A stretch of DNA of 64,000 bases from an uncultured Flavobacteriaceae bacterium (GCA_913043275.1 CAJWLL010000007.1:1-64000), one strand, 5' to 3'; numbered from the stretch's first letter, positions 10,188 through 20,321 are shown. Numbers and translations: made by a program. Notes: a model not told the origin generated them from the letters alone.

Positions 10188-11552
10188 TTAAATATTTTCA
10201 CCATATGACCAACCCTTTCTTGTCGGCTCTTTTATAAAAGCATTAAGCTCTGGTTTATTTGTTATCGTCATTTTTTCGGCATCATAATCTATAGTGGTTG
10301 CAAATCTTTGAGCTAGTACACCCACTAGTGCCATCTCAGTTAAACTAGCTGAGTAATCAAAATTAGAGCCAGGTAAAGTGTTATTTTTTATAGCGTCAAC
10401 CCACTCATTTACAGGACCATTTTCATATGTTCTAGGTATTGTTTTTTTTGGTGGGTTTTTTTTGAACTCTTCCCATTCATCATTTTCAATTAATAGCCTT
10501 GGACCGAAATTAGGTCTAGATCCAGTAATTAATGTATTTTTTTCACCAACCATCATCATACCTGAATTATCAAAACTTTTTATATTCCACTCCGGATTAT
10601 TTTTTGGTTTATTTTCAGGTTGAGGACCACCCTCATACCATTTTAATGTTACTGGAGGTTTGTCCCCTCTGGGTGGAAAATTAAGTGAAACTATTGATTC
10701 ATCAGCTACAAATCCATGTTTTGTTCTTGGTTCAGGTACAGTGGCGGAAGCTTTATTTGGTATTCCAAGATCTAGAGCCCAAAATGGTGCATCAATTGTA
10801 TGGCAGGCCCAATCCCCAAGCTGACCATTTCCGAAATCGTAGAAACCTCTCCAAGACTTTGGTGCATAAGCAGAGTTAAAAGGTTTAAATTTAGCTGGTC
10901 CGAGCCACAAATTCCAATCCAAATATTCAGGAACTGGATCTGTTTTTGGAGGGAATGTTTCAGGTTTAGTGAAGTAGTTTCCAGGTCCGAATTTAAACTT
11001 ACCATGCCATGCATGAACTTCTCTAACCTCACCAAGTAAGCCCTGATCGTACCATTCTTTTATCAAACGAATACCATTAGTCGTATGTCCTTGATTTCCC
11101 ATTTGTGAAATTACTTTGTAGTATTTTGCGGCTTTTTTCATTGTTCTAAGTTGCCATATATTATGGGCAAGTGGTTTCTCTACATATACATGTATACCCA
11201 ATTCCATGGCTATCATTGTTGCTGCAAAATGAGTGTGGTCGGGAGTGGTAATGATAACAGCATCAATTTCTTTAGCCATTTTATCGAACATGACTCTAAA
11301 GTCTTTGAACTTTCTTGCTTTTGGGAATAATTTGAATCCTGATGCGGCTCTATTATCATCGACATCACATAGGGCTACAATGTTTTCTTTGGGGACTTTA
11401 CTCCAATTAGCCTTTCCTCTTCCTCCAACCCCAATTACAGCAATGTTGAGGCGATTATTGGGGGCATTATTTAAAAAATCAGGAATAAAAAGCAAGCCAG
11501 TTGAGGCTGTTGTTGTTGATTTTAAGAACGATCTTCGGGAAAATTGGTGCAT
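10188..11552 (-). CDS. Gfo/Idh/MocA family oxidoreductase, twin-arginine signal
   Basis: SRRSFLKSTTTASTGLL Tat signal; NIAVIGVGGRGKANW; VYVEKPLAHNIWQLRTM. Confidence 0.92.
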   Translation of the reverse strand: MHQFSRRSFLKSTTTASTGLLFIPDFLNNAPNNRLNIAVIGVGGRGKANWSKVPKENIVALCDVDDNRAASGFKLFPKARKFKDFRVMFDKMAKEIDAVIITTPDHTHFAATMIAMELGIHVYVEKPLAHNIWQLRTMKKAAKYYKVISQMGNQGHTTNGIRLIKEWYDQGLLGEVREVHAWHGKFKFGPGNYFTKPETFPPKTDPVPEYLDWNLWLGPAKFKPFNSAYAPKSWRGFYDFGNGQLGDWACHTIDAPFWALDLGIPNKASATVPEPRTKHGFVADESIVSLNFPPRGDKPPVTLKWYEGGPQPENKPKNNPEWNIKSFDNSGMMMVGEKNTLITGSRPNFGPRLLIENDEWEEFKKNPPKKTIPRTYENGPVNEWVDAIKNNTLPGSNFDYSASLTEMALVGVLAQRFATTIDYDAEKMTITNKPELNAFIKEPTRKGWSYGENI

Positions 11553-11808
11553 AGTATAAATTATTTTTTTAAATATATAAATTTTAAATTAGGGATTAAA
11601 ATTGTTATTGTTTATATAAAAAAATATTTTGGTCTATGGTTTAATCCTAGTTATAAATATTGTTTTCCCAATAATGCATTTAAATGTTAGCTTGAGAAAA
11701 ACTTATGAATTTTAACTATGTCAACTTTTAAAAAAACTATTAAATAGCTTTAAGTTTTGATTATATTGGTAGGATTAAATTTTACACAATAAAATTCTTA
11801 TATCATTT

Positions 11809-13458
11809 ATGACATCAGTACTTCATCAATTGGATTGGATCGTTTTAGGGGTTTATTTTTTGGCTCTCATCGGTGTTGCTGTTTGGGTTTTTGTTCAAAA
11901 AAACAAAAACACAGAGGACTATTTTTTGGCCGGACGTAATGTAGGGTGGTTCGTAATCGGGGCCTCCATTTTTGCCTCAAATATTGGTTCGGAACATGTT
12001 GTGGGATTGGCTGGTACAGGTTTTGAATCTGGAACTCCAATGGCGCATTATGAGTTACACGCATGGATCGTGCTTCTTTTGGGTTGGCTATTTTTACCAT
12101 TCTACATTAGAAGCGGTGCTTTTACAACTCCCGAGTTTTTAGAAAAGAGATTTGACAGTCGTTCTAGATGGTTTCTTTCCGTTTTTTCATTGTTGGCATA
12201 TGTATTGACCAAGGTCTCAATCACCATTTATGCCGGAGGTATTGTTGTCTCTGAATTGTTAGGAATTCCATTTTGGTATGGTGCTATAGGGATTGTTCTG
12301 TTCACTGGAGTCTATACTGTCATTGGAGGATTAAAAGCGGTCATATATACTGAAACACTTCAGACCATTGTTTTAATTTTTGGTTCTGTGGTAATCACTA
12401 TTCTAGGACTACAAGAAGTTGGTGGATGGGGACAATTAAGAGAAACAGTTACTGCAGTTAGTCCAAACCATTTTAACATGTGGCGTCCTATGTCTGATCC
12501 GAATTTCCCTTGGACGGGACTTTTGATCGGTGGTACCATTGTAGGGATTTGGTATTGGTGTACAGATCAATATATTGTTCAACGAACTTTGGCCGCTAAT
12601 AATATCACCATTGCAAGAAGAGGTGCCATTTTTGGGGCTTATCTAAAACTATTACCAATTCTGATTTTCCTCGTGCCAGGGATTATTGCTTTTGCTTTGA
12701 CCCTTCAACAGCCGGATATTTATGTTGTGGAAAGAGCAGATCGCGCTTTCCCAATGTTGGTGAAAACCCTTTTGCCTGTTGGACTAAAAGGTTTGGTTGC
12801 GGGTGGATTGATGGCTGCTTTGATGAGCTCTTTGGCTTCTGTTTTTAATTCGAGTTCTACAATTTTCACCATAGATATCTACAAAAAAATTAAGCCGAAT
12901 ATTTCCGAAAAATCCCTCATCAATATTGGCAAAATTGCGACTGTATTCATTGTGATTTTGGGAATTATTTGGATCCCCATCATGGAAAAAATTGGAGGTG
13001 GGGTTATGTACCAATACCTTCAAAATGTACAGTCTTATATTGCTCCACCGGTTACTGCCGTTTTTCTTCTTGGAATTCTATGGAAAAGAGTGACTTCTGA
13101 TGCTGCGATTGCAACACTCATTAGTGGATTGATTTTACTTGTATTTAGATTGGGAAGTGAAATTTATTTTCAGGAAGAAATTCTTTCTGGGGCAAGCGTG
13201 TCAGGAGCAGCTTTTGCTTTTGCGACCATCAATTTTGCTCACATGGCTATTTTTATGTTTATTTTTTCGGTCTTTATGTGTGTGACTGTGAGCTTACTTA
13301 CGGCGCAACCTGATTATGCTAAAATTCAAGGTTTGTCTTTTGGAACAATGACATCAGAAATGAAGGAAGAATATCAAAATTCTTTCAATAGAACTGATTT
13401 GATTTTATCTGTAATTCTGATTGGGTTGGTGATTTCTATTTTATTATATTTTACTTGA
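11809..13458 (+). CDS. Sodium:solute symporter (SSS/SGLT family)
   Basis: LDWIVLGVYFLALIGVAVWVFVQKNKNTEDYFLAGRNVGWFVIGASIFASNIGSEHVVGLAGTG; GLMAALMSSLASVFNSSSTIFTIDIY. Confidence 0.95.
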   Translation: MTSVLHQLDWIVLGVYFLALIGVAVWVFVQKNKNTEDYFLAGRNVGWFVIGASIFASNIGSEHVVGLAGTGFESGTPMAHYELHAWIVLLLGWLFLPFYIRSGAFTTPEFLEKRFDSRSRWFLSVFSLLAYVLTKVSITIYAGGIVVSELLGIPFWYGAIGIVLFTGVYTVIGGLKAVIYTETLQTIVLIFGSVVITILGLQEVGGWGQLRETVTAVSPNHFNMWRPMSDPNFPWTGLLIGGTIVGIWYWCTDQYIVQRTLAANNITIARRGAIFGAYLKLLPILIFLVPGIIAFALTLQQPDIYVVERADRAFPMLVKTLLPVGLKGLVAGGLMAALMSSLASVFNSSSTIFTIDIYKKIKPNISEKSLINIGKIATVFIVILGIIWIPIMEKIGGGVMYQYLQNVQSYIAPPVTAVFLLGILWKRVTSDAAIATLISGLILLVFRLGSEIYFQEEILSGASVSGAAFAFATINFAHMAIFMFIFSVFMCVTVSLLTAQPDYAKIQGLSFGTMTSEMKEEYQNSFNRTDLILSVILIGLVISILLYFT

Positions 13459-13477
13459 CGATTATAAATTTATTTCT

Positions 13478-14965
13478 ATGAAAAATTATGTGTTATCACT
13501 AGATGCTGGAACGACCAGTTCTAGGGCTATTTTGTTTGATCAGAAAGGAAATCAAGTAGCGCTTGCTCAAGAGGAGTTCTCCCAAATATTTCCCGAAAAG
13601 GGATGGGTTGAGCACAATCCCATAGAAATATGGGAGACACAAATTAATGCGGTCAAAAATGTTTTGAAAAAGTCTAAAATTACTGCAGAGCAGGTTAATT
13701 CTATCGGAATAACAAATCAACGGGAGACGACAATTATCTGGGATAGAGCTACAGGAACTCCAGTATTCAATGCTATTGTATGGCAGGATCGCCGGACAGC
13801 TAAAATTTGTGAGGAAATTAAGGCTCAGGGAAAGTCAGATATTTTTACTAATAAAACTGGTTTGGTAGTTGATGCTTATTTTTCAGCTACCAAAATCAAA
13901 TGGATTTTGGATAAAGACCCTGCCCTGAGGGATCGTGCTCGAAAAGGGCAGTTGGCTTTTGGAACTGTAGATAGTTGGTTAATATGGAACCTCACTGGAG
14001 GAGTCAATCATGTTACTGATGCAACTAATGCCAGCCGAACAATGATATATAACATTCACCAAAATAAATGGGATAAAGAACTTTTAGAACTTTTGGACAT
14101 CCCAGAGACCTTATTGCCCAAGGTTGTCAATTCTTCTGAGATTATTGGGACCACTGAATCATCTATTCTTGGGAAATCTATCAGTATTTCTGGAATCGCA
14201 GGAGATCAGCAAGCTGCATTATTTGGTCAATTATGTCTTCAGCCGGGAGATGTAAAAAATACTTACGGTACGGGTTGTTTTTGTATTATGAATACGGGTA
14301 ATAAAGCTGTTGTCTCTAAAAATAAAATGTTGACGACCATTGCCTGGAAAATCAATGGATTGGTAACCTATGCTATTGAAGGTAGTGTTTTTACTGCTGG
14401 AGCTCTTGTGCAATGGCTCAGGGATCAATTAAATATGATAACGTCCTCTGCTGAAATTGAAGCCCTTGCTGAATCGGTTTCAGACAATGGAGGGGTTACC
14501 TTTATTCCAGCCTTATCCGGATTGGGTGCTCCATATTGGGATCCACATGCAACAGGTACAATTATGGGAATTACTAGGGGTACCAAAAAGGGACACATTG
14601 CCAGAGCAGCCCTTGAGGCCATTGCCTTGAGATCAAGAGATATAATTATTGAAATGCAAAAAGATGCAGGGATTGATTTTAAAAGTCTTAAAGTTGATGG
14701 TGGTGCAAGCAATAATGATTTATTGATGCAAATCCAGGCCGATTTAATAAATGCCGATGTGATTCGACCAAAAATAACTGAAACGACTGCTTTGGGTGCT
14801 GCATTTTTGGCAGGATTAGCAACTGGTTTTTGGCCTTCTATTGAAGCTCTCAAAGGGCTTTGGGAGGAGGATAAATGTTTTAACCCTTCAGCAAGCCAAA
14901 AAACAAAAAAAACCATTTCTATGTGGGAAAATAGAATTTCAAGAATAATTACTAATAGTGAATAG
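13478..14965 (+). CDS. glpK: Glycerol kinase
   Basis: YVLSLDAGTTSSRAILFDQKG…GWVEHNPIEIW…GITNQRET…GIAGDQQAALFGQ…KVDGGASNNDLLMQIQAD. Confidence 0.97.
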   Translation: MKNYVLSLDAGTTSSRAILFDQKGNQVALAQEEFSQIFPEKGWVEHNPIEIWETQINAVKNVLKKSKITAEQVNSIGITNQRETTIIWDRATGTPVFNAIVWQDRRTAKICEEIKAQGKSDIFTNKTGLVVDAYFSATKIKWILDKDPALRDRARKGQLAFGTVDSWLIWNLTGGVNHVTDATNASRTMIYNIHQNKWDKELLELLDIPETLLPKVVNSSEIIGTTESSILGKSISISGIAGDQQAALFGQLCLQPGDVKNTYGTGCFCIMNTGNKAVVSKNKMLTTIAWKINGLVTYAIEGSVFTAGALVQWLRDQLNMITSSAEIEALAESVSDNGGVTFIPALSGLGAPYWDPHATGTIMGITRGTKKGHIARAALEAIALRSRDIIIEMQKDAGIDFKSLKVDGGASNNDLLMQIQADLINADVIRPKITETTALGAAFLAGLATGFWPSIEALKGLWEEDKCFNPSASQKTKKTISMWENRISRIITNSE

Positions 14966-16508
14966 GGTAAATTGTATAAAAGAGCTCAGGAAAGGTTATC
15001 AGTGGGACATTGTTATTGTTGGGGGAGGTGCCAGCGGATTGGGTGCCGCTGTAGATGCTGCAAAAAGAGGATATAAAACACTTCTGATTGAAAAAAATGA
15101 TTTTGCTAAAGGAACTTCATCCAGAAGTACCAAATTGGTTCATGGAGGTGTACGTTATCTTCAGAATGGAGATATCTCCCTTGTCATTGAGGCTCTAAAA
15201 GAGCGTGGTATTATGAAACTAAATGCCCCTCAACTGGTTAATGAGATGAGTTTTGTCATTCCTTTCTATGATTGGTGGAATAGTCCTTTTTATGGCTTGG
15301 GTCTCAAGATATATGACATGATGGCTGGTGAGATGGGCCTAGGTCCTTCTACATTATTGAGTAAAAATGAAACTATTGAACTGATCAAGAATGTAAAGCA
15401 GGAGGGGCTTAAAGGTGGAGTCATATATCATGATGGTCAATTTGATGATTCCAGGATGGCGATTACTTTGAGTTTGACCGCTACTGATCTAGGTGCTACC
15501 ATAATCAATTATGCTGAGGCAACGGATTTGATCAAAGAAAATGATCTTATATCAGGTTTGGAACTTTTGGATCATGAATCGGGAGAAAAGTTTACTATAA
15601 AAACTAAGGTCGTGATCAATGCTACGGGTGTATTCAGCGATCAGATTGTCAGAATGGATCAACCTCGAGCACAACCTATGATCAAGCCCAGTCAAGGAAC
15701 TCACTTGGTATTAGAGAGGTCTTTTTTGGATGGTCCTCATGCCATCATGATTCCCCATACAACTGACGGAAGGGTTTTATTTGCTGTACCATGGCATAAT
15801 CATGTGGTGTTGGGAACAACCGATACACCTATAGATTATGCATATGAAGAACCTAAAGCATTGGAGGAAGAGATTGCTTTTATTCTCAGCAATGCTTCAC
15901 AGTATATGTCCAAGAAACCTAGGCGAGAAGACGTCAAAAGTGTTTTTGCTGGATTGAGACCCCTTGCGGCTCAACAAGGTGATCCTAATCAAACCAAAGA
16001 AGTTTCTCGTCATCACAAGGTAAATGTTTCAACTAGTGGATTGATTAGTATTTTGGGAGGGAAATGGACTACGTATAGAAAAATGGGAGAAGATGCGATC
16101 AATACTGCTGCGTTAGTAGCTGGTTTGAAAGAAGAAAAGTGTAAAACGAAAAAATTACTACTCCATGGCTACGATGAAAATGCAGAGATAAATGATCCTC
16201 TTCATGTTTATGGCTCTGAAAAAAAGAAGATCATTTCGATGGGAAAACCTGAGGACAATGATTCCTTATCTGATAAGTTTTATATTAGTAAAAATTTAAT
16301 TCTATGGAGTGTTGAGAATGAAATGGCCATTCACATAGAAGATGTTTTAGCTAGAAGGGTAAGGTGTTTGTTTTTGGATGCCAAAGAAACTTTAAGAATT
16401 GCACCTGAAGTGGCTGATATTATGGCAACTGCACTCCACAAAGATGATCGATGGATTCTCCAGGAACTTAAAAAATTTAACACCATAACAAAAAACTATA
16501 TATTATGA
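14958..16508 (+). CDS. glpD: Glycerol-3-phosphate dehydrogenase (FAD), GTG start overlapping the glpK stop
   Basis: WDIVIVGGGASGLGAAVDAAKRGYKTLLIEKNDFAKGTSSRSTKLVHGGVRYL; GGKWTTYRKM. GTG at 14958-14960. Confidence 0.96.
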   Translation: MNRVNCIKELRKGYQWDIVIVGGGASGLGAAVDAAKRGYKTLLIEKNDFAKGTSSRSTKLVHGGVRYLQNGDISLVIEALKERGIMKLNAPQLVNEMSFVIPFYDWWNSPFYGLGLKIYDMMAGEMGLGPSTLLSKNETIELIKNVKQEGLKGGVIYHDGQFDDSRMAITLSLTATDLGATIINYAEATDLIKENDLISGLELLDHESGEKFTIKTKVVINATGVFSDQIVRMDQPRAQPMIKPSQGTHLVLERSFLDGPHAIMIPHTTDGRVLFAVPWHNHVVLGTTDTPIDYAYEEPKALEEEIAFILSNASQYMSKKPRREDVKSVFAGLRPLAAQQGDPNQTKEVSRHHKVNVSTSGLISILGGKWTTYRKMGEDAINTAALVAGLKEEKCKTKKLLLHGYDENAEINDPLHVYGSEKKKIISMGKPEDNDSLSDKFYISKNLILWSVENEMAIHIEDVLARRVRCLFLDAKETLRIAPEVADIMATALHKDDRWILQELKKFNTITKNYIL

Positions 16509-17245
16509 TTGATCCTTATATCGCGGAATTTATAGGCACTTTTTTTCTTCTTTTATTGGGTGCCGGAGTCGTGGCCAATGTAAGCCTTAAAAATACGATT
16601 GCCCAAGGGCAGAGCCCTTGGGTTTTAATTACCAGTGCATGGGGTTTTGCAGTTTTTGTTGGAGTTTTCATTACAGGTCAATTCAGTGGAGCACACCTCA
16701 ATCCTGCCGTAACCTTTGGTTTGGCTGTTGCAGGAAAGTTTTCTTGGACTTTGGTTCCGGGCTATATCATTGCTCAGATTTTGGGGGCCATGATGGGTGG
16801 TTGGGTATGTTATCTCACTTATATTGATCATTATCGTCTTACCGAAGATGAGGGAGTGGTGCGAAGTACTTTTTGCACTGGCCCTGCCATCAGGAACTAT
16901 AAGAACAATTTTTTTAGTGAATTCATCGGTACTTTTGTTTTGGTTTTTGGTGTACTGTTCATCGCTGTTCCGAATATAGAAATAAAAGGGATGGTGGTAG
17001 AGAATTTTGGCTTGGGCGCCTTGCAGGCTTTACCGGTAGGTATTTTGGTCTGGGTAATTGGAATGGCATTGGGAGGAACTACGGGTTATGCTATTAATCC
17101 TGCACGGGATTTTGGTCCCAGATTAATGTACCAAATGCTGCCCAGAAAAAACAAAGATGCCGATTGGTCTTATGCTTGGATTCCTATTTTGGGACCTTTG
17201 GCAGGAGGGGCTTTGGCTGGATTTGTCTATACCTTATGTATTTAG
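16505..17245 (+). CDS. glpF: Glycerol uptake facilitator / aquaglyceroporin (MIP family)
   Basis: Two NPA boxes (AHLNPAVTFG, YAINPARDFGPR); 4-nt ATGA overlap with glpD. Confidence 0.96.
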   Translation: MIDPYIAEFIGTFFLLLLGAGVVANVSLKNTIAQGQSPWVLITSAWGFAVFVGVFITGQFSGAHLNPAVTFGLAVAGKFSWTLVPGYIIAQILGAMMGGWVCYLTYIDHYRLTEDEGVVRSTFCTGPAIRNYKNNFFSEFIGTFVLVFGVLFIAVPNIEIKGMVVENFGLGALQALPVGILVWVIGMALGGTTGYAINPARDFGPRLMYQMLPRKNKDADWSYAWIPILGPLAGGALAGFVYTLCI

Positions 17246-18048
17246 TTGGGGGGTAAAACTTCTTTTACCCTTTCAGGATAATCTGTAATGATCCCATCTA
17301 CTTCTAATGTCAACATTTTATCAATATCCTTCGGTTCATTGATTGTGTAGGGAAAAACTTTATACCCTGCCTGTTGTATTTTCTTGACGTTTTTTTCATT
17401 CAAGGCTTTGAAATTAGGGTTGATGGCTTGAGCTTTAACTTCCTGAGCCATAGACAATGCATCTAGGGGATCAGCATCAGTGAGAACAGCAATGGGGATT
17501 TTTTGATTGAATTGATAGAATAGTTTGAGTTCTTCCCAGTTAAAACTTGATATGATGAATTGATCTGTCCTCCATTTTTTTTCCTTTATGAGGAGAGTCA
17601 AAAGTTTATTGGTGGGCTCTGCTGTTCCACTGCCTTTTAATTCAATATTTAAAAATACTTTTCCATCGATTAACTCTAAAACCTCCTCAAGAGTTGGGAT
17701 TTTGTAATCCCCCAATACTTTTATTTTTTGAATGGAGTCATATTCCAAGCTTTCAATGTAACCTTGGGCATTGGTTAATCGATTCATTTTTTTGTCGTGA
17801 AAAACCACCAGTTCACCGGATTTACAAAGGAAAATATCGATCTCAATTCCGTCAACTCCTAACTCCATTGCCCTGGCAATAGAGGGAAGAGTGTTTTCAG
17901 CTACATGACCTTTGGCACCACGGTGTCCAATGATGAGTGGCGTACTTGGAGGAGTACATTGTAAGTTCATCTTTAAAATAATGATTAAACACAAGAATTT
18001 GATTCTACTAAAAAAAAAATAGTACGGTGATGATTTTCTATTTGACAT
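17242..18048 (-). CDS. glpQ: Glycerophosphodiester phosphodiesterase, predicted lipoprotein
   Basis: IIGHRGAKGHVAENTLPSIARAMELGVDGIEIDIFL…HDKKMNRLTNAQG; VDGIITDYPERVKEVL. Confidence 0.94.
   Translation of the reverse strand: MSNRKSSPYYFFFSRIKFLCLIIILKMNLQCTPPSTPLIIGHRGAKGHVAENTLPSIARAMELGVDGIEIDIFLCKSGELVVFHDKKMNRLTNAQGYIESLEYDSIQKIKVLGDYKIPTLEEVLELIDGKVFLNIELKGSGTAEPTNKLLTLLIKEKKWRTDQFIISSFNWEELKLFYQFNQKIPIAVLTDADPLDALSMAQEVKAQAINPNFKALNEKNVKKIQQAGYKVFPYTINEPKDIDKMLTLEVDGIITDYPERVKEVLPPN
17251..17270 (+). terminator. Perfect 8-bp inverted repeat with 4-nt loop just after glpF, inside the 3' end of glpQ
   Basis: GGGTAAAA-CTTC-TTTTACCC followed by TTT, starting 5 nt after the glpF stop codon. 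Confidence 0.55.
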
Positions 18049-18065
18049 TATTGATGTGATTCAAC

Positions 18066-19790
18066 TTAATTAATTTCAAGGATATGTTTAAAAGGGGTAT
18101 GTCCATTGATATAAACTGTATTTCCATGAGGCTTTTCGTGCATTCCTCTCATCGTTCCCCACTGATGTTCAATTTTTCCGGGTCCGAAGGTAATGACACT
18201 GTCATCTTTTGTGTAAGTTCCCCATCCTTCTTTCAAGAAATACGAATCTGACCTATTTTGATCCGAAATGACCCCGGAGAGTTTACCTCCCTTTCTAAAG
18301 TTCATTTCCAATGAGACCAGTACATGCAATGTTCCGGTCACTTCAATAGCTATTTTAATTTTTTGATCTAGTGTAGTGATGGTTATTTTATAGTTTATGA
18401 CCTGAGGCTCGGACAATGTTCTCTGCTCTCGTGGCATTTTGCTGTAAACACCATCTCCAATAATTTTTTCTTTGGGGAAGGGTTGAAAATAACCGTGTTT
18501 TACAGATTTGGTAAGTATGATTTGATTGTTGTTGACTTCAGCATTTTCTGCAGTAAACTGCCCCCTAGATCCAAAAAAAGTTGACCCCAGTCGTAAGGAC
18601 TGCAAAACAGCCGACCCCTTAATCAAGGATAAAAAAGTTGGATTGTTTTCGATGATTGAGACATCAAAGTTAGATTGTCTGATTCTAAAAACCCCTGAAT
18701 ATTTAAACCGTTTAAAATATCGGTCGGGAAATTGGATTGCCGATACTCTTTTGTTTCTCAGGGATTGATTCTCTAGAAGGTAGGGGATAAAACGTGTTAA
18801 TTTATGCCTTAAATTATTTTCCATAAAATCACAAACGGCTACATATACAGGGTTTTTGTCCCTATGGGAAAAATAAAGATAGCTGTAGTAATATCCTGCT
18901 ACATCACTAATTTTGTCACTGTCCTGCCTACCACTGGCATCTGTCAATACCTCACCTCCGGGTTGAATATAATATAGCGTCATGTCGAGGTTTTTCCGGG
19001 CCACTTCCAGCAGGTCATTTCGATTCATTAAATGCCCCATGGTAATGAACATTTCATTGCAAGCAGGAGAGTAATCTCCCACACTCCTTTCTGAATACTG
19101 TCCGTCGGGATCAAGATCAATTCCTTCATTTAACCATACATTAATTCTCTGGATCAATGCAGGAGATGGGAAAAATGAGTTAATTCTTGCCAATGCTGAG
19201 CATATTACCCATCGATGGTTGGCCGTATGGGCACCTCCAATCAAAAGACATTTGGATGCTTTTTTTAAGAAAATTTCAAAACATGAAATTAGATATCCCA
19301 ATCGAGCTTGGTTTAAATTTTTTAGAGTTACGTAAACAGGACTTAGATAGTTGACAAAAAAAGCAGTGTCTGGGGTGGAGTGAAAATTGGTGCTGTGTAA
19401 ATCAATGGTGCCGTCTTCGTGTTGAACTTTAACAATACATTTCATGGCTTTTGTAACAGCTTCCTTCAACTTATCTGATAGATAAAATCTGGAAAATGGT
19501 GAGGAGTATGCGCTACATAATTTAATCACAAAGTTCATTGTAGCATGTGCATGGGGTACCTCATAGATATCTTTTACCCCCCCATCCCAACGACTGCTAG
19601 GATCACTTATTTGTTTCAACAATAATGGTTCTATCTTGGTGTCATTGATGGTGGAAAGTTTTTTTAAAAGTTCGTCACCCATTATTCCATCTTCATTGGC
19701 TAGTAAAAAATTACTTTTGAGGGCCATCAAACTTAAAATCAATCCTGAATTTTTTATAAAATCCCTTCGACCGTTTATATCATTTTTCAT
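18066..19790 (-). CDS. Uncharacterised Tat-exported protein, possible alpha/alpha-toroid polysaccharide lyase-like enzyme
   Basis: GRRDFIKNSGLILSLMAL twin-arginine-like signal; helix-rich N-terminal half (HAHATMNFVIKLCSAY…GGAHTANHRWVICSALARI…DPDGQYSERSVGDYSPACNEMFITMG), beta-rich C-terminal half, as in heparinase II/III-type architecture. Assignment is by impression only. Confidence 0.45.
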   Translation of the reverse strand: MKNDINGRRDFIKNSGLILSLMALKSNFLLANEDGIMGDELLKKLSTINDTKIEPLLLKQISDPSSRWDGGVKDIYEVPHAHATMNFVIKLCSAYSSPFSRFYLSDKLKEAVTKAMKCIVKVQHEDGTIDLHSTNFHSTPDTAFFVNYLSPVYVTLKNLNQARLGYLISCFEIFLKKASKCLLIGGAHTANHRWVICSALARINSFFPSPALIQRINVWLNEGIDLDPDGQYSERSVGDYSPACNEMFITMGHLMNRNDLLEVARKNLDMTLYYIQPGGEVLTDASGRQDSDKISDVAGYYYSYLYFSHRDKNPVYVAVCDFMENNLRHKLTRFIPYLLENQSLRNKRVSAIQFPDRYFKRFKYSGVFRIRQSNFDVSIIENNPTFLSLIKGSAVLQSLRLGSTFFGSRGQFTAENAEVNNNQIILTKSVKHGYFQPFPKEKIIGDGVYSKMPREQRTLSEPQVINYKITITTLDQKIKIAIEVTGTLHVLVSLEMNFRKGGKLSGVISDQNRSDSYFLKEGWGTYTKDDSVITFGPGKIEHQWGTMRGMHEKPHGNTVYINGHTPFKHILEIN

Positions 19791-19913
19791 TGTTTGGAAA
19801 CATTAGTACCTAAAAATACAGATATTTTTTTAGGTCACAGGTTTTAGCTTGCCTTTAAAATGAGACAAATGGGGTATCTTTAAATAATCATTTTTAAACA
19901 TAAAATAGGGAAT

Positions 19914-20321
19914 ATGATTTTTCAGAAAGAAATTAGCCTTCCTCCCTTTGCTCGGGGTTTTCATTTGATCTCTGAACATATCACTAGGGTGCTGCCAAAT
20001 ACTAGTGGATTGCTCAATGTTTTTATCAAGCATACCTCTGCCAGTCTGACCCTTAACGAGAATGCCGATCCAACAGTCAGACAAGATTTTGAAACCCATT
20101 TCAATGTGATGGTGCCCGAGTCGGCAAATTATTTTCTACACTCCCTCGAAGGGCCAGATGACATGACTTCACATATAAAAAGCAGCCTTTTGGGAAGCAG
20201 TGTCAATATTCCCATTCAAAATGGCCGACTGTTGATGGGGACTTGGCAAGGCATATACCTCTGCGAACACAGAAACCAAGGGGGATCAAGAAAACTGGTC
20301 ATCACAGTGGTAGGGGAGTGA
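19914..20321 (+). CDS. YjbQ/UPF0047 family protein
   Basis: IKHTSASLTLNENADPTVRQDFE…GPDDMTSHIKSSLLGSSVNIPIQNGRLLMGTWQGIYLCEHRN. Confidence 0.93.
   Translation: MIFQKEISLPPFARGFHLISEHITRVLPNTSGLLNVFIKHTSASLTLNENADPTVRQDFETHFNVMVPESANYFLHSLEGPDDMTSHIKSSLLGSSVNIPIQNGRLLMGTWQGIYLCEHRNQGGSRKLVITVVGE

Noticed and set aside
11233-11559. 108-aa plus-strand ORF
   Set aside because: Antisense to the Gfo/Idh/MocA gene, which has a clear Tat signal and Rossmann motif.
14425-14916. 163-aa minus-strand ORF
   Set aside because: Antisense to unambiguous glpK; no family features.
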